Source of the DNA: Liolophura sinensis
Taxonomy: Eukaryota > Mollusca > Polyplacophora > Chitonida > Chitonidae
NCBI RefSeq assembly: GCF_032854445.1
Contig: NC_088300.1
Span: forward strand, 59,060,984 to 59,124,983
Direction of reading: 5' to 3'
DNA: 64,000 nucleotides
The notes below the pieces were generated by a model. It ran no database searches. It worked only from the letters and a program-made list of their open reading frames with translations, and was not told where the DNA came from. Below, one piece after another: positions 34,801-58,375 of this stretch (positions are counted from its first letter, which is position 1; each line of letters begins with the position of its first letter). Both the position numbers and the translations under genes were made by a program.

Positions 34801-36925
34801 TGCCTTACTCTAGAATATTTCACTTATACGACAGCTGCCAGCATTATGGTCGAAGGAAACAAGGCAGAGCTCAGCCCTTCATCATATGTCTGAAGTCATA
34901 TTTGATACGCAATGTTCCAAATTATGAATGTTGTGTATTTTATGGTTGTTCACGGTTTAGAGTGATTAGCCGAGTTTAAGGGGTAAGAACAAAGATGAAG
35001 AACAGAACAAATAATTAAACAAAACCAAATCTGACTTAACTTGAAGTCAAAATCTAATACCTCTTTACAATGCTTTAGTTTTTTTAATTGGAAATTGGAA
35101 ATTGGACACATTTGTCTTAAGATAGTATTGATGAAGTGAACTAGATTTTAATTTCTAAAATCAAAAAATAGACGTTAGGATGGTATGTCATATTTTTGAC
35201 TTAAAGGGATACAGAATTGCTGCTGATTGGCTGACAATGGAAATAGGGTTTCCTGGGTTAAATCACACAGCCTTGGTCACACTTGAATTAATGGACCATA
35301 CCTAAACTTCAGCTTGGGCAAGGCATAGCCTGGACTTCCCTATCCCTCACACCAGCCAATCAGAATGAATTCTGTATCCCTTTAAGTCAGATATGGCTTT
35401 CTGGAATCAGCCCCAGAATACATACAGGTGATTATTGTTAAAATGTGTGTGACAATTGAGATTTGTGTGGATGTAGTGAAGTGAGGGTATAATCAGTGAG
35501 GTCACGGTATAGCCCAGTTAGTGATGTCAAGGTGTTGAGTTCATTGAATATCGTCCGCTTCGGGAGTGGTAGATCCAGGATCAGTCCTGGGTTGAGTCAC
35601 ACTTAAGACTTTAAAAGAGGAAGTTGTAACTTCCTCGCTTGGCGTTCAGCATGAAGGGGATAGTGCAACGACTGGTTGACCCGTATCAGTATAATGGCTC
35701 GGGCGGGGCTGCTTACTTGCCTTCGGTAAGTTGTCTCATTGAAGCAGCACTAGATAAAAGAGCGGTGGAAATCCGTCCTGCGACAAGGAGGCACATTACA
35801 TACACCCTAAGGATTCCTTCGTCGTCATATGACTAAAAAATTGTTGAGTACGACGTTAAACCCCAAGCACTCACTCACTCACTCATTGAATATCTATTTG
35901 CCATATTTTTGTTGTCCACTATTACTCACCATCGGCTTGTAGCATCTACCGGAGATATGAACCATGTACTGTAGCTGATTAGCAAAACTCCTGTAGTATA
36001 TATTACACATGTAGAATACATGTAGTTCAGCCTAGTCATGTCTAGTGTAGAAAAGCACCATAACATTTGCAGCACGTATGTAGTGTAAATAAGCATGGAC
36101 AAGCATGAACAGCAACCGAGCACAGCTTCTGGTTTTCTTGTCTGATGGCATATTGTTTATATATGTAAATGAAATATCAAATTATGATATCGGTTAAATT
36201 ATCTTAACACACTACTACCAGTTCTAATGATTTGTGCATTGGTATTCATGGTTGCTCATTTTGCTTGATTCTGAGTATTCTTTTTGACCTGAGAAAGTTT
36301 TTTCTTTTTTAACCTCCAATTCTCACAAAATAGCAGTCTAATAATACTGATTAAAATGTAGTTGTCATTGTTTCCTCTTGTAATTATATCTGTATATGTA
36401 AACAGAAGCAGTGGGTCATTAAAATTTGGGTTGATATATTTAGAATTAACAAAGAATCGTTAATCTATTCACACTTCTGTGGAATGGCCTGCAGATTTTA
36501 AGTCCGAGATCCGTGAATAACCACACCACTAAGTACATGTATCTCATCATATGGCCTATCTAAATCAAAAGGAAGTTCAATTTGATCTACATGTACATTT
36601 TGACTTAATCCTGATCTTTCCAGCTAAGGGTTTATTTTAAACCCATATTGTTATAGCAGAGCAAGGATTAATGTTTTCTGTTTTCAGTTCCAGTATTCAT
36701 CTGAACTCTTCCAAAGGGAACCTTGTGGAGCCTTCTGCTGACACTACTGAGCCGCAGCAGCAGAAGAGACCTAATGGCAGTGTCATTAAAACAGGGAAGG
36801 GTGTGATTTCTACACTACATAGACTCAGGTCTGCAGGCCGTAGGGAGATTACCATTCACAGCCCAGGTAGGAGCAGTTGTTCAGAGAGAACATCTGATGA
36901 CAGTGATGGATCTACTACAGACTGA
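25866..36925 (+). CDS. CSTPP1: Centriolar satellite-associated tubulin polyglutamylase complex regulator 1 (353 aa, 9 exons)
   Basis: Orthologue of human C11orf49/CSTPP1, which binds the tubulin polyglutamylase complex, helps place it at centriolar satellites and thereby affects polyglutamylated microtubules and cilia. Exons: 25866-25923, 26546-26648, 27401-27531, 29202-29286, 29982-30067, 30591-30789, 33377-33483, 33737-33791, 36688-36925; every phase matches; 1062 nt with stop; human protein is 331 aa. Diagnostic segments: VYLEDSVAQLLEHREE (exon 2); YSFVRATSHNRASFVHLFW (exon 3); LLSIKEYHSLVQLLCPDFP (exon 4); RIVLMDDALDCLIGFSDFLY (exons 4-5); the PSVDVLKELL and SFLMFVAKSQRINEAIG region (exon 7). 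The N-terminal part has a cAMP-kinase regulatory dimerisation-like look known for this family. The tail is Ser/Thr-rich and acidic, ending in DDSDGSTTD. The first in-frame ATG was chosen; a second Met is 7 codons on. Candidate AATAAA at 37052 and 37335. Intron 6 is filled by tandem arrays. Confidence 0.95.
26665..26936 (-). mobile_element. SINE family B in CSTPP1 intron 2
   Basis: TTTATTTATTTGATTGGTGTT, CGCCGCCCTCAGGAATATTT, GGCTGGAGAGGCAGCC, and head GGCCTCTGTGGCTCAGTTG on the minus strand. CCAATTCC lies on both sides, a likely short target duplication. Confidence 0.88.
27563..27679. repeat. ~60-bp tandem duplication
   Basis: AGATAATCTAGTAACGGAAC and AGATAATCTGGTAACGGAAC begin two near-identical copies ending CCAACAACACT. 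In CSTPP1 intron 3, about 30 bases after the exon 3 donor. Confidence 0.9.
28000..28133 (+). mobile_element. SINE family B, degenerate
   Basis: CACACGTGGGAAAGTTTGTCA, TTTTCCTCCACCCATA and AAATTCTTGAGTATGGCATTAA follow the family B order but are much diverged. Confidence 0.5.
28411..28790 (-). mobile_element. SINE family C, tRNA-derived
   Basis: On the minus strand it begins near 28790 with ACAGCCTAATGGTTTTAGCG (box A-like) and has GGGATCAAACC (box B-like) with CACCTAGAAGTCGAGAG between, the typical tRNA-like order. The body has CGGCCGGACTTTGGTAGC and the 3' end is (ATTC)n near 28411-28440. It differs from families A and B. In CSTPP1 intron 3. Confidence 0.65.
29450..29715 (+). mobile_element. 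SINE family B in CSTPP1 intron 4
   Basis: CCGTGGCTGAGGTGATTAGCG head, GTTCAAGTCCGGCTCATATT, CACCATAATGCTAACTGCCG, GAAATATTCTTGAGTATGCC, AATAAATAAAG tail. Confidence 0.88.
30722..31372. repeat. 76-bp tandem array made from the end of CSTPP1 exon 6
   Basis: The unit covers the last ~68 coding bases of exon 6 (GACAGC...GATGCTCTACCAGACCTGTG...GAATTCAG) plus the donor GT and about 6 intronic bases. The first copy is the exon itself. About eight more follow, the last truncated, and one (about 31185-31250) has a small deletion. Most copies keep an AG|GTACNTGT donor-like site. The 76-base period shifts frame, so reading past the first donor meets a TAG within about 15 bases. Confidence 0.92.
31511..33306. 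repeat. 63-bp minisatellite filling CSTPP1 intron 6
   Basis: Unit landmarks: CACATGGGCAGTGTTTTAGA, CATGCAGTGACTACTGTGTC, AGTGAGTGATGGGGGCTTGA. About 28 copies. The period is a multiple of three and the unit is stop-free in several frames, so long open frames arise on both strands. The codons show no sign of selection and the array lies inside an intron, so it is treated as non-coding. Blocks of two or three units recur, suggesting higher-order duplication. Confidence 0.95.
34288..34430 (+). mobile_element. SINE family B, 3' part
   Basis: TCTGCCAGCAACTTG, CACCATAATGCTGGTCCCCG, GTGAAATATTCTTAAGTGCA, AATAAATAAATAAATG. In CSTPP1 intron 8. Confidence 0.8.
34783..34876 (-). mobile_element. SINE family B, 3' fragment
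   Basis: TTGATTGGTGTTTTATGCC, CTCTAGAATATTTCACTTAT, GCTGCCAGCATTATGGTCG. Reverse orientation. Confidence 0.78.
35025..35414. mobile_element. MITE family E, split by a nested TTAA MITE
   Basis: The left part shares GGACACATTTGTCTTAAGATA-type sequence with the 57.6 kb copy; the right part ends GATATGGCTTTCTGGAATCA. The two parts are separated by the element at 35205-35381. Confidence 0.7.
35205..35381. mobile_element. TTAA-flanked MITE nested in MITE family E
   Basis: TTAA at 35201-35204 and 35382-35385 flank AGGGATACAGAATT and AATTCTGTATCCCT. Inner complementarity includes TGATTGGCTG / CAGCCAATCA. 177 bases, no coding capacity. A relic of the same family lies at 58866-58955. Confidence 0.88.
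35545..35886 (+). mobile_element. SINE family A in CSTPP1 intron 8
   Basis: 5'-truncated inside the tRNA-like head (starts near CCGCTTCGGGAGTGGTAGATCC), then the full body and the tail GTACGACGTTAAACCCCAAG with CACTCACTCACTCACTC. Confidence 0.88.
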
Positions 36926-39685
36926 AGTTCACCCTGCCCTTGCTCACTGGGAGGATGAGATCTCCTACAGTCTAAGAAAACAATCCTCCCCTCTTTCACT
37001 AGGAGGATGGAATCTCATACAGCGTTCACTCACTATGAGGATAGGATCAACAATAAACTGAGGGAACTCACGGAGTACAGTATCTAGCGTACTGGAGGTT
37101 CCATCTTTCATTTACTCGGAGTAGGATTGTTGGCACAAATCGAAATAATGGCCTTCCACTGGAGATTACTGTTGATTTAATACGAAATCACACTTCTCAT
37201 CGTGAATTTCCATCAGAATAATAGGACTGACATGTGAACACAAGTCTGTCCGATAACCAGCAACTTTCGCTCTTATGCATGACTTTGCCTTACATGCCAG
37301 AAATTACTGCAATAACAAATCTTAACAAAGGCTTAATAAATTTACAAATGTCGTGAGTAAAACATTTGTACAAGGCCAGAAAACAGCTACGTGTAAGAAC
37401 AAGAAAACTTTTACAATGGGTTATTGTTTTTTATTTACATTTTTCATGATTTTGAGGCAATAATGTACATGCAGCTTGTATAATCTTACATTTCAAGGCT
37501 TGTTAATATTTTCTTCTGACTTGTACACACAAGTACAAGATGTACAATGTATTAAAATTTTACATGACATGTACATGTCTCTACATGTAGCTCATAAAAG
37601 ATCAAAAAGGGAGTAAAATAATTGTCTATCCTGAAGCAAAAACAGAAAAAATTGCCACATGGAAACAATTCTGCATAATTTGATCTGATGCAGTATGTGT
37701 ACTGATTAAAAACTTATTACTGAATGTTATTACTGTCTTTATGGTTCTATAATGTTGAAAGAGGAACAAATGTATTTTTTATCCAAATCAAGTCAATCAT
37801 GATCAGTTTTGGACTGGAAAGCATACGGATTACCCATGATTCTCTCATTCATTCTGCTTAAAGTCACCCATGCATTACAGCTGCCCTAATCTCAAGTACA
37901 TGTATTACTTTGTAAAATAATGATTTCACACTTCCCTCATTAAGTAATGATGTCACAGTCACCTAGACATGTTTGACTGATTTACAGCCTTGAACCAGAG
38001 GTAACAAAGACTGTTTTAATCTCCTGTCAGTTATTAGCCAGCTGAAGTTGTAAGAAGGTACTTTTACATACATGTATATTACAAGAACCACAATCTGTCT
38101 AAGACAAAATGAGCCAGCTGGGAATAGTATTTTGTGTTAACTGGTGCTAAAATAAGAGTTATTTTAGTACCATATGTTGAGAATTATTTACTAATGTCTA
38201 GCAAGCTTCAGGCATTTGGGTACATATACAGTGTAATAATGGCAGGAACTGTTCTTTGTTAGCAGTGGATTCACTCGCATCCAAGTGCTTACACAGTACA
38301 GTCACCAACAGAAGCGATACATGAAGTGCTAAATACTGCAGTTTTACTTTCCAGAAATAGAAAAATTGACTGGCTTGTCCTGTACACTTGATAAAGAGTT
38401 GGATATACAAAGTACATGTATATTTCAAAATTGCTCCTCTTAAACTGAGTTTTCAGAAAATTAGGAAAATGGACATCTGTATGGGTTTAGCATGTGCAAC
38501 AGAATGTACAAGCATATGTACATAGAGCATTCACATTGGCATACAACATATCTATATACATTTTGGATGCACCGTGCCATGTTTTAACGGTCTATTGCAA
38601 ATCTCTCTGATCGGAGTAGACTGTGGAAGTTGGAATCAGCAGTTCAATGTGTAAACATTGAACTGTAGAACACTGCTGAAATTCACACTGTATGATCTAT
38701 GGTACTGATCTGGCAGTTCGTTAGGCCTTTCAAACACAAGCATTTTCTACACAGCTGCGAAATGTTGCTAACATTATTGAATTGTTGAAATCTCATAATT
38801 TTTACTTGACCCTCAAACCTGAATTCTGACTTTCACTTTTGAAAAATGAGGTCAGTCTGCTGCTTTTGTCTGTTTTCACTGGAAATCTTGTCCACACCAG
38901 AATTCTATTTACACTGGAAGTCTTATTTCATCTATCATCACAGATAATCAGTCAATTAATAGCAATTCACTGTACATATGCCATCCATCTGAGAGCACCA
39001 CACCCGGAACATCAACTCTTCAGGCAATTCACTGACTTGCTCCGGAATCGTCTGCAAAAAATGTCAATACCATAACTCCCTCCATTTAACCACAGGAAGA
39101 AAGGGTTTGTCACTAAAATGTCTTGCCTTCTGGAATTGCAGTGTAATAAGATATTCAAGTACATGTCCACAACAGTTACTAAGGTTACAAGCATCTATGA
39201 CCATTACTGAAGAAGTACAGACAAAAAAAAAGGTACAGGAACACATGTATAAGTGTGGACACAAAAAAAGCCAAAAAAAACCCCAGTTAATCAAGCTCTT
39301 AACATCCAAAACATGCAAGCAGAATTTGATAAAGCTTAGAACTCACAAAAAATTATGTTGAGGCAAATCTATCTTCTCTCGTCTTGCTGTTAGCCTGTTT
39401 TCATCAAAGTCAGTCAGTGTCTTTGTTCTTCAAAAAACAACATACGTGATGTCAACAGTGGACCTTATTGTCAGTTCTGATCATTAAAACATATTGCAGA
39501 TTTAAGTTTATAATACTTGTACGTTCTCACGACATTCTTAGACAGTTTGGGTCAGTTTTGTAAATTGCTGCACAAAAATGAACTATTCAGTGGTTTAGAA
39601 TGCTACGTTACACAGCAGAGATTCAAATAAACATGCTAAAGCTAGGTTACACATTATGCCATTAATTACGTGCAAGTCGAACTGT
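36926..39685. other. Convergent interval between CSTPP1 and KIF18 3' ends
   Basis: Both 3' UTRs must end here. AATAAA at 37052-37057 and 37335-37340 are plus-strand candidates for CSTPP1. The first ~150 bases repeat GGAGGATG/TCACTAGGAGGATGG-type words. No third gene is seen; short open frames such as 38839-39075 have no recognised family. Confidence 0.45.
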
Positions 39686-52332
<12,647 letters not shown>

Positions 52333-53954
52333 GACTTCTGTGAAAGATAAAAAAGAAAAACACCCCAAATTATCCATGGTTCAATTATCCTTTGTTTCTT
52401 TAATTTGCAACAATGTAATACATGTTATTTACAAAGCAATGCCTGGCTTACAAGCAGGTTATACCAGTATACATTATCAGATTTATCAGGTCCATAAAGG
52501 TGACAAGAATGGCATATCCTATTCTTTTTACCAGGTGAAGTATACAAGGGCAACCAAATACTGCATCTGCAACTAAATCAACATGGGTCTGTACACATAA
52601 AATTATAATATTATTGGCCTGATTGACCAACACTTGAAATATAAAATTTGAACTGTTTCTGAACAGATTGAAGCCCTGAAAATATGTCAAAATCCACATC
52701 ATGCAAAAATAGCATGAAAATACCCTATGGAACAGAACTAACATCACAGTTCAAAAATATTTACAATAAATAATACTACTTAACTCCAACAAAGTCCTGA
52801 AAAAAAATATCTGACAGTTTCCGTAAAATTTTCCTCAATGATGTGATAATATTCCTTATGTGACAAGGAATCAGGAAGACATGATGCCGAGCAAGGCATT
52901 TATGCTAGAATGACATCATGTGGGTTTGAAAGTAAAACGTTATTTGTCGCTATACGTCAGTGATGAGTGACGCCAACTCTTCTTGCATGACCTCACATCA
53001 GGCAAACTTGGAAATAACATAAAACTTTTGTTTCTGAATTATCCTCCCAAACTAACAACAGTGGTTTTAATACAAAGCAACTTTTTAGAATTTATTAATG
53101 TAATTCGGATTAGCTCCATCTCGTTGTCATTTTACCCTGCTCTTAAAACATACAGGTCTTGACACTGAAGTAGCTCTTTATGGTTTAATTCTCTTTAAAT
53201 ATTGTGTATGCACATAACTTAAATTCAAAACTACCTACTGTCTTGTCATGTGTCTACGGCTTTGAATGCATTAATTTGCAATGAAACGACACTTCAGACG
53301 AGTCAGTAAGGCAGCAGATCAACAACACTAGTTGTTACTTGTTGTTAAATGATTAAATTATCCTACAATGCACCACGTAATAGTTATTTTAATACGGGTA
53401 GGTGATGTGGATGGGTCTCAGTGAGTCACACAGGTTTTGCAGTTTAAAGATTACTTTTCCATATCTTGCGCAAGTAGCTATGTTTTCTTAAAAACTGTGC
53501 TATAATTCTCAGGTTACTACACTCATATTGCTCTTGAAACTGATGTGTAGGTATATAGAATAGATATACAGAGTTATTACAGCACTGTAGGTACAGCCAA
53601 GACCTTAAGTAATTGTACTGCTTTCATCATAATCCAGTGTGACTCAGATAAAATGTGCTACAAACAAAGTGATGGTCATTTTGTTTATTTTTTATTTGAT
53701 CATTGTAACGTTATACTATCATGCTTAATAATAAAATAGTTAATACGCTGTAAGATATTGTTTTGAAGGTTTTCAAACAAATGACATCGTTCCAACTACA
53801 AGGCGTCATAATTTTGATTTAATAACCGACAAGGTTTTTAATGAATGTTTAAGACTTTATGCCACTTCGACAGTTTACAATTTACAATCCAGGCAAGGTT
53901 TTGAATCGCCAATGCTAACCTAAAATCGTTGACTGTTATTCAAATGCTTCATTC
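52333..53954. other. 5' flank of KIF18, with unlocated 5' UTR exon
   Basis: On the minus strand a pyrimidine-rich acceptor (CTTTTTTATCTTTCACAG) ends 6 bases before the KIF18 ATG, so at least one non-coding exon lies upstream. It cannot be placed. No other gene is recognised. Confidence 0.5.
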
Positions 53955-54052
53955 ACCCGGGTTCTGTCCAATTTCCTCCTACTGGCCGCCGTTGTACAAT
54001 AGAAGTATTGTGGAGTACGACGTAAAACATATATCCAATAAATAACATAAAT
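53955..54052 (+). mobile_element. SINE family B, 3' fragment
   Basis: CACCCGGGTTCTGTCCAATTT, CTGGCCGCCGTTGTACAATA, GGAGTACGACGTAAAACAT, AATAAATAACAT. Confidence 0.7.
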
Positions 54053-55569
54053 CATATAGGCCTACTTTACTTTTACTGCACACAACAACAACGGGTTAAC
54101 ATTTGTATTTTGTCAGGCTCATAGAAACAAAATCATAGTAGCCGGGTTGGTGACATAAAACATTTGCAAATAGATAGAAACAACCACCTGTCTTGTCATA
54201 AACCTTCAACTTTGAAACACGAGGAAGATACCTGTAAATCATTATTTAGTTATCCATTTGTCCGTCAGTTCGCAATTTAAAATAGCCACCAGGTTGTCGC
54301 CGGTGTTCATTGGTTGATCTGTCGACATGATGGACCTCTAGCGGAAATGGCGTGCCCAATTTAAGGGACATAACTGTGCAAATTACCACTAGACGTTAGG
54401 CTTATCCCCCTTCCCCTCCTCCGATAGACTTGAACCAGAGCCTATTGTTAGCTGATAAGCCCTGCTTCAACTCCCCCTGACGGTAACCTAACCCGTTTCT
54501 TCCGGAGATAACCACTCCACTGATAAAGCTACATCAGCAGTTTGTGTTTTGCCATCTCTATATACTTCGTCAAAAGCAGTCATGTCATGTAAGGCCCAGT
54601 TAAAAAGAAACTGCAGAGAAACTTTTTAAAGACTGAATCAAGGGGTAGGGTAATACATCCTCGATCTTATATAACGGTCACTGATCTTTTCGGCCGGGGA
54701 GCATAGACTTATGCAGCATAATATTTTTACACACATCGCACATACATCTGCACAAATGACAAGAAATTAGTTCATACGTTCTAACTTCTGAAAACGTGTT
54801 GATCCACCAAAAAGCTCAGCATAATGCAAAAGCGTAGGTACTCTGGTAAAAAAAAAAAACCCTGAGAAATCGCATATTTGACGTTTCAATATTTTGACTT
54901 TTTTTTGTTGTTGTCATTTTCATGGTACGTTATACGCAAAAAGTCAAACTTGCGTTTTAACATCTGATCTCTCCGGAAAGGTAGGCCTATAAATTAATTT
55001 CATCTCGCAGTTTATCTTTCCTGACACTTCACCTCGCCGGGTTACAGAATTTAATACACAGTATATTCTCAATATCTTATACAATCTGATCATGTTTTTC
55101 TCAGTATGTTACACATTCTGATGATATCTACTTTACTATATACTTATATAGGTCCATAGATCTGCATGAAGGAAATGCAAGGCATAAGTCGAATGTGTAC
55201 GGTCGCCTGTTTTAATTTTGAAACATAGTTTGTCTGACGGTTGAAACTAATCCCGCGATAATTTTAATAACTAGCTGTTTTTGCAGACCAGAGAGGGTCC
55301 TTCACAAGGTCAAATCGTTCAATCTCTTTAATTATTGCATATTTGTGTGTGTTTTCTTAATATGTATATAATTAGTGCGACGTTTGTGAATACACCAAAA
55401 AAACGCGACTATTTCAAGTCAACAGTTTTTAATTTCTTTGGTTCAAGTACGGCGTTGATACAGACTATATACTTGGATCGCAAATACAAATGTGTCTCCT
55501 TAAACGGCTATAACCGTCCCACTTTGTCCCAAATGCAAGCATTACTTCGCTGGCTCATTCGCCTCAATA
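54053..55569. other. Intergenic, no gene recognised
   Basis: Slightly more CpG around 54280-54500, which could be the KIF18 promoter zone (inference only). No recognised coding frame; 55335-55595 (+) has no family match and overlaps the start of a foldback element. Confidence 0.4.
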
Positions 55570-56710
55570 CGATGAGTACCATTCGAAATTTTTAACATTT
55601 TGTAATGATTTACTGTGGTTCAAGGTTTTTCTAATGAAAGCTTATATTATTCAGGACAAAGAATTCAAAGGATATGGAACACAAAGTAGTTTTCCAGAAT
55701 TGATAAATTCAGCTGTAAACTTCGAAAAATAGTGAAAAACGTTTTCTTCGCGGTGTAAACCTTTTTTCCACGGTGAAAACGTTTTCTCCGCGATATAAAG
55801 TTTTTCTCCGCGATGTAAACGTTTTCTCTGCAGTGAAAAGATTTTCTCCGCGGTGTACACGTTTTCTCCGCGCCATGTGTAAACGTTTTCTCCACGTGTA
55901 AACGTTTTCACCCAGGAGAAAAAGTTTTCTCCGCGGCGTAAACCCAAGTATTAGACTCCTGAAAGCGTAGGGAAGCTGTACCTTATTAGCACTTCCGTTT
56001 CTCGGGAAGGCGAATGTAATTCTGTGTATTTTAGTGTGTAAAGTCTTTTTTCGCTGCCAGCCTGTCATTTTTGGTGAACAGGTGGATGCTTGGTATCAAA
56101 GTGAGGGAAACTGTCTAAGCTTTTGGCAGGTAGGAGTTTTAATGATGAAAGTTTGAAATTGTGGGTCAGAGGACAGAAGGGGACACGTGGTGATGAGGCT
56201 GCGAGTCCAGATTTTGATGGTCAACCTATGTCAAGATTTTTATGGCTTCTTTTCACAGGCTGGGCGAGGTATGCACCAAAGCTTATTGGCCACGGAATGT
56301 TTGGGACCGAGCTACAGCGCTAAACGCTAACATTGTCGTTTGGAAAATTAATGGGAGTCTGTGGCCGCATGATAATTAGATCAAAGATGGCCAATATCTC
56401 AGAGCGGGGCTCTGAGAAGTGTCACGTGGGTTTCCAGCGCGAAGAAAAGGTTTACACCGCGGAGAAAACGTTTCCACTGCGAAAAAAAAAACCGTTTACA
56501 CCGCTAAGAAAATTTTTATACCACGGAGAAAACCTGTTTTTACCTTTTAGTTGAATTTATCAATTTTGTGTAAAATATTTTATTTCTGCGTTGATTTTCT
56601 TTCGCATATACTTGAAATTCTTTGTTCATAATGATAAGTTTCTTTGGAAAGTCCTCTGAATCAGAAAATGCCAGAACTTTCGAATGGCACTAATGGGTCA
56701 CCGTGCTCTT
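55570..56710. mobile_element. Foldback element with subterminal 20-bp repeats
   Basis: The outer arms (about 55585-55730 and 56540-56700) are imperfect inverses: CCATTCGAAA / TTTCGAATGG, GACAAAGAATTC / GAAATTCTTTGTTC, GAATTGATAAATTC / GAATTTATCAATTT. Inside each arm lie tandem units around AAACGTTTTCTCCGCGGTGT: about ten at 55735-55945 and four in reverse at 56435-56535. About 490 bases of other sequence lie between. No transposase. The Arg/Lys-rich minus-strand frames at 55651-56068 are artefacts of the units. Confidence 0.75.
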
Positions 56711-57302
56711 CACTTAACATATAACAATTGGACGGATGCAAAAATATTTTACTGGCTTCTTCCAATGTTTCTTCGCCAGAATCGCTATAGTAATTTGCAA
56801 ACTATGAAGAACATAGAGATTCACTTGTGAAACCAACAAAGATTTTATATGAATAAATCATAGCTATAGTGTCCATCGGCGTATCTAACTCGAGTATCGA
56901 ACTTTCATTTGAGTGGACTAATGTCTGCTAAGCAACAGACTGGTGCCGTTATAGGGTTCTTTGACAAATTTGTGGTGTTCCGCTATTCTCAGTATTAGGG
57001 CATAAATATAGGCCTATGCAGCCATGTATAGATCGCATGAACCGTTAACCTTTGTTTCAAACGTCACACATTAGCAACACCACCAAACCATGCGTTGGTA
57101 TAAGCAAAGTCTATCAACAATTTTATAGGCTCTGGTATAAAGATCTGACAAGTATACTATGGTCACGTAAAATCTTCTACAATCTCGCGTTACTGAGCAT
57201 CTATATAACCACTGGAAGGACATGTCAAGAAGTTTCAAGTACAACAAAAGCTGTACAACACTGCTGGCAAGTCCATTCTGTAAAGAACAGGGCAAATAAA
57301 GT

Positions 57303-57556
57303 GGTGGCCTCTGTAGTCAGTTGGTTAGCATGTCAGCGCGGCGCAGTGACCCAAAAGCCTCCAATCAATGCGGTTGCTGTGAGCTTAAGTCCAGCTCAGG
57401 CTGATTTCCTCTCCGGCCGAAGCTGGGAAGGTCTTCCATCAACCTGTGGGCGGTCGTGGGTTTCCCTCGGTTTTCTCTCACCATAATGCTGACCGGCGTT
57501 ATATAAGTGAAATATTCTTGAGTACGGCGTAAAACACCAATCGAATAAATAAATAC
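57303..57556 (+). mobile_element. SINE family B, near full length
   Basis: GGCCTCTGTAGTCAGTTGG head, GTGAGCTTAAGTCCAGCTCA, TTTCCTCTCCGGCCGAAGC, ATAAGTGAAATATTCTTGAG, TACGGCGTAAAACACCAATC, AATAAATA tail. Confidence 0.9.
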
Positions 57557-57617
57557 ATGTTTCTGTTTCTGAACTTTACATGAATGCGCGATCTTCACAA
57601 TATGAACGTTCGCTTTC

Positions 57618-57844
57618 CCGGAACTGATTCCACAAAACCGTTTCTAAGTCAAAATTTAAATTCTCTATACGATGCTTGGTTTTGAGCACTGGAAGTTGAA
57701 ACTTGGACTTGTTTGTCTTAAGATAACTCTGATGAGGTGGAAAGAATTGTAATGTGTTGACCCCAAAAATAAGTTTTAAGATTGTATTTCAGATTTTGAA
57801 TTAAGTCAGAAATGGCTTAATTAATGGCTTGTGGGATCGGCCCC
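57618..57844. mobile_element. MITE family E
   Basis: GGAACTGATTCCACAAAACCG at the left against GGCTTGTGGGATCGGCCCC at the right, with TAAGTCAAAATTTAAA / TTTTGAATTAAGTCAGAA inner inverted repeats. It shares GACTTGTTTGTCTTAAGATA with the copy in CSTPP1 intron 8. Confidence 0.75.
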
Positions 57845-58144
57845 AGATATACCTTTGGCTGCGTTGGCCGACTATTCTCTTCCACGAACGCATTCATGAC
57901 GTAAATCGCTCATCCAATCTCAGTATAAGCCACCCGTCCAACGATCGAGTTTACGTCCAGGAGATGCATACAGCGACAATTAAAAACTCGGTGAGCCTAG
58001 ATCATTATACCGATGGCATGAATTTGTAATTAAATACTTATATAAGTGGGTCTTTTGTGAATTGTATATTAAATATTCATCCTTTCTTTGTGCCGGAAAC
58101 TTACAACAAAGCCTATAAGAAAGGAATAGAACAAAATAGCCAAT

Positions 58145-58375
58145 ATTTATTTATTTGATTGTTGTTTAACGCCTTGTTAAAAACAATTTCACTTTTACGA
58201 TGGAGGTTGAGTTTATACGTCACTGACGAGTTGGCACGTCACTGACGAACTTTCCCACGTGTAAAGTACAAACTTGCACACCAACGAGCTTGTTGTCACC
58301 AAAATCATACAAATAGTGAGCGCATCCATGGATTCAAAACATAAATCTTAACCATTCGGTCTAGACCCGCGCCCG
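58145..58375 (-). mobile_element. Degenerate SINE family B
   Basis: ATTTATTTATTTGATTGTTG, TTAACGCC, AATTTCACTTTTACGATGGA and CCAACGAGCTTG follow family B in reverse. It contains a local duplication of CGTCACTGACGA. Confidence 0.55.

Noticed and set aside
55651-56068. Arg/Lys-rich minus-strand frames with FHRGENV-like repeats
   Set aside because: Generated by the 20-bp units of the foldback element.
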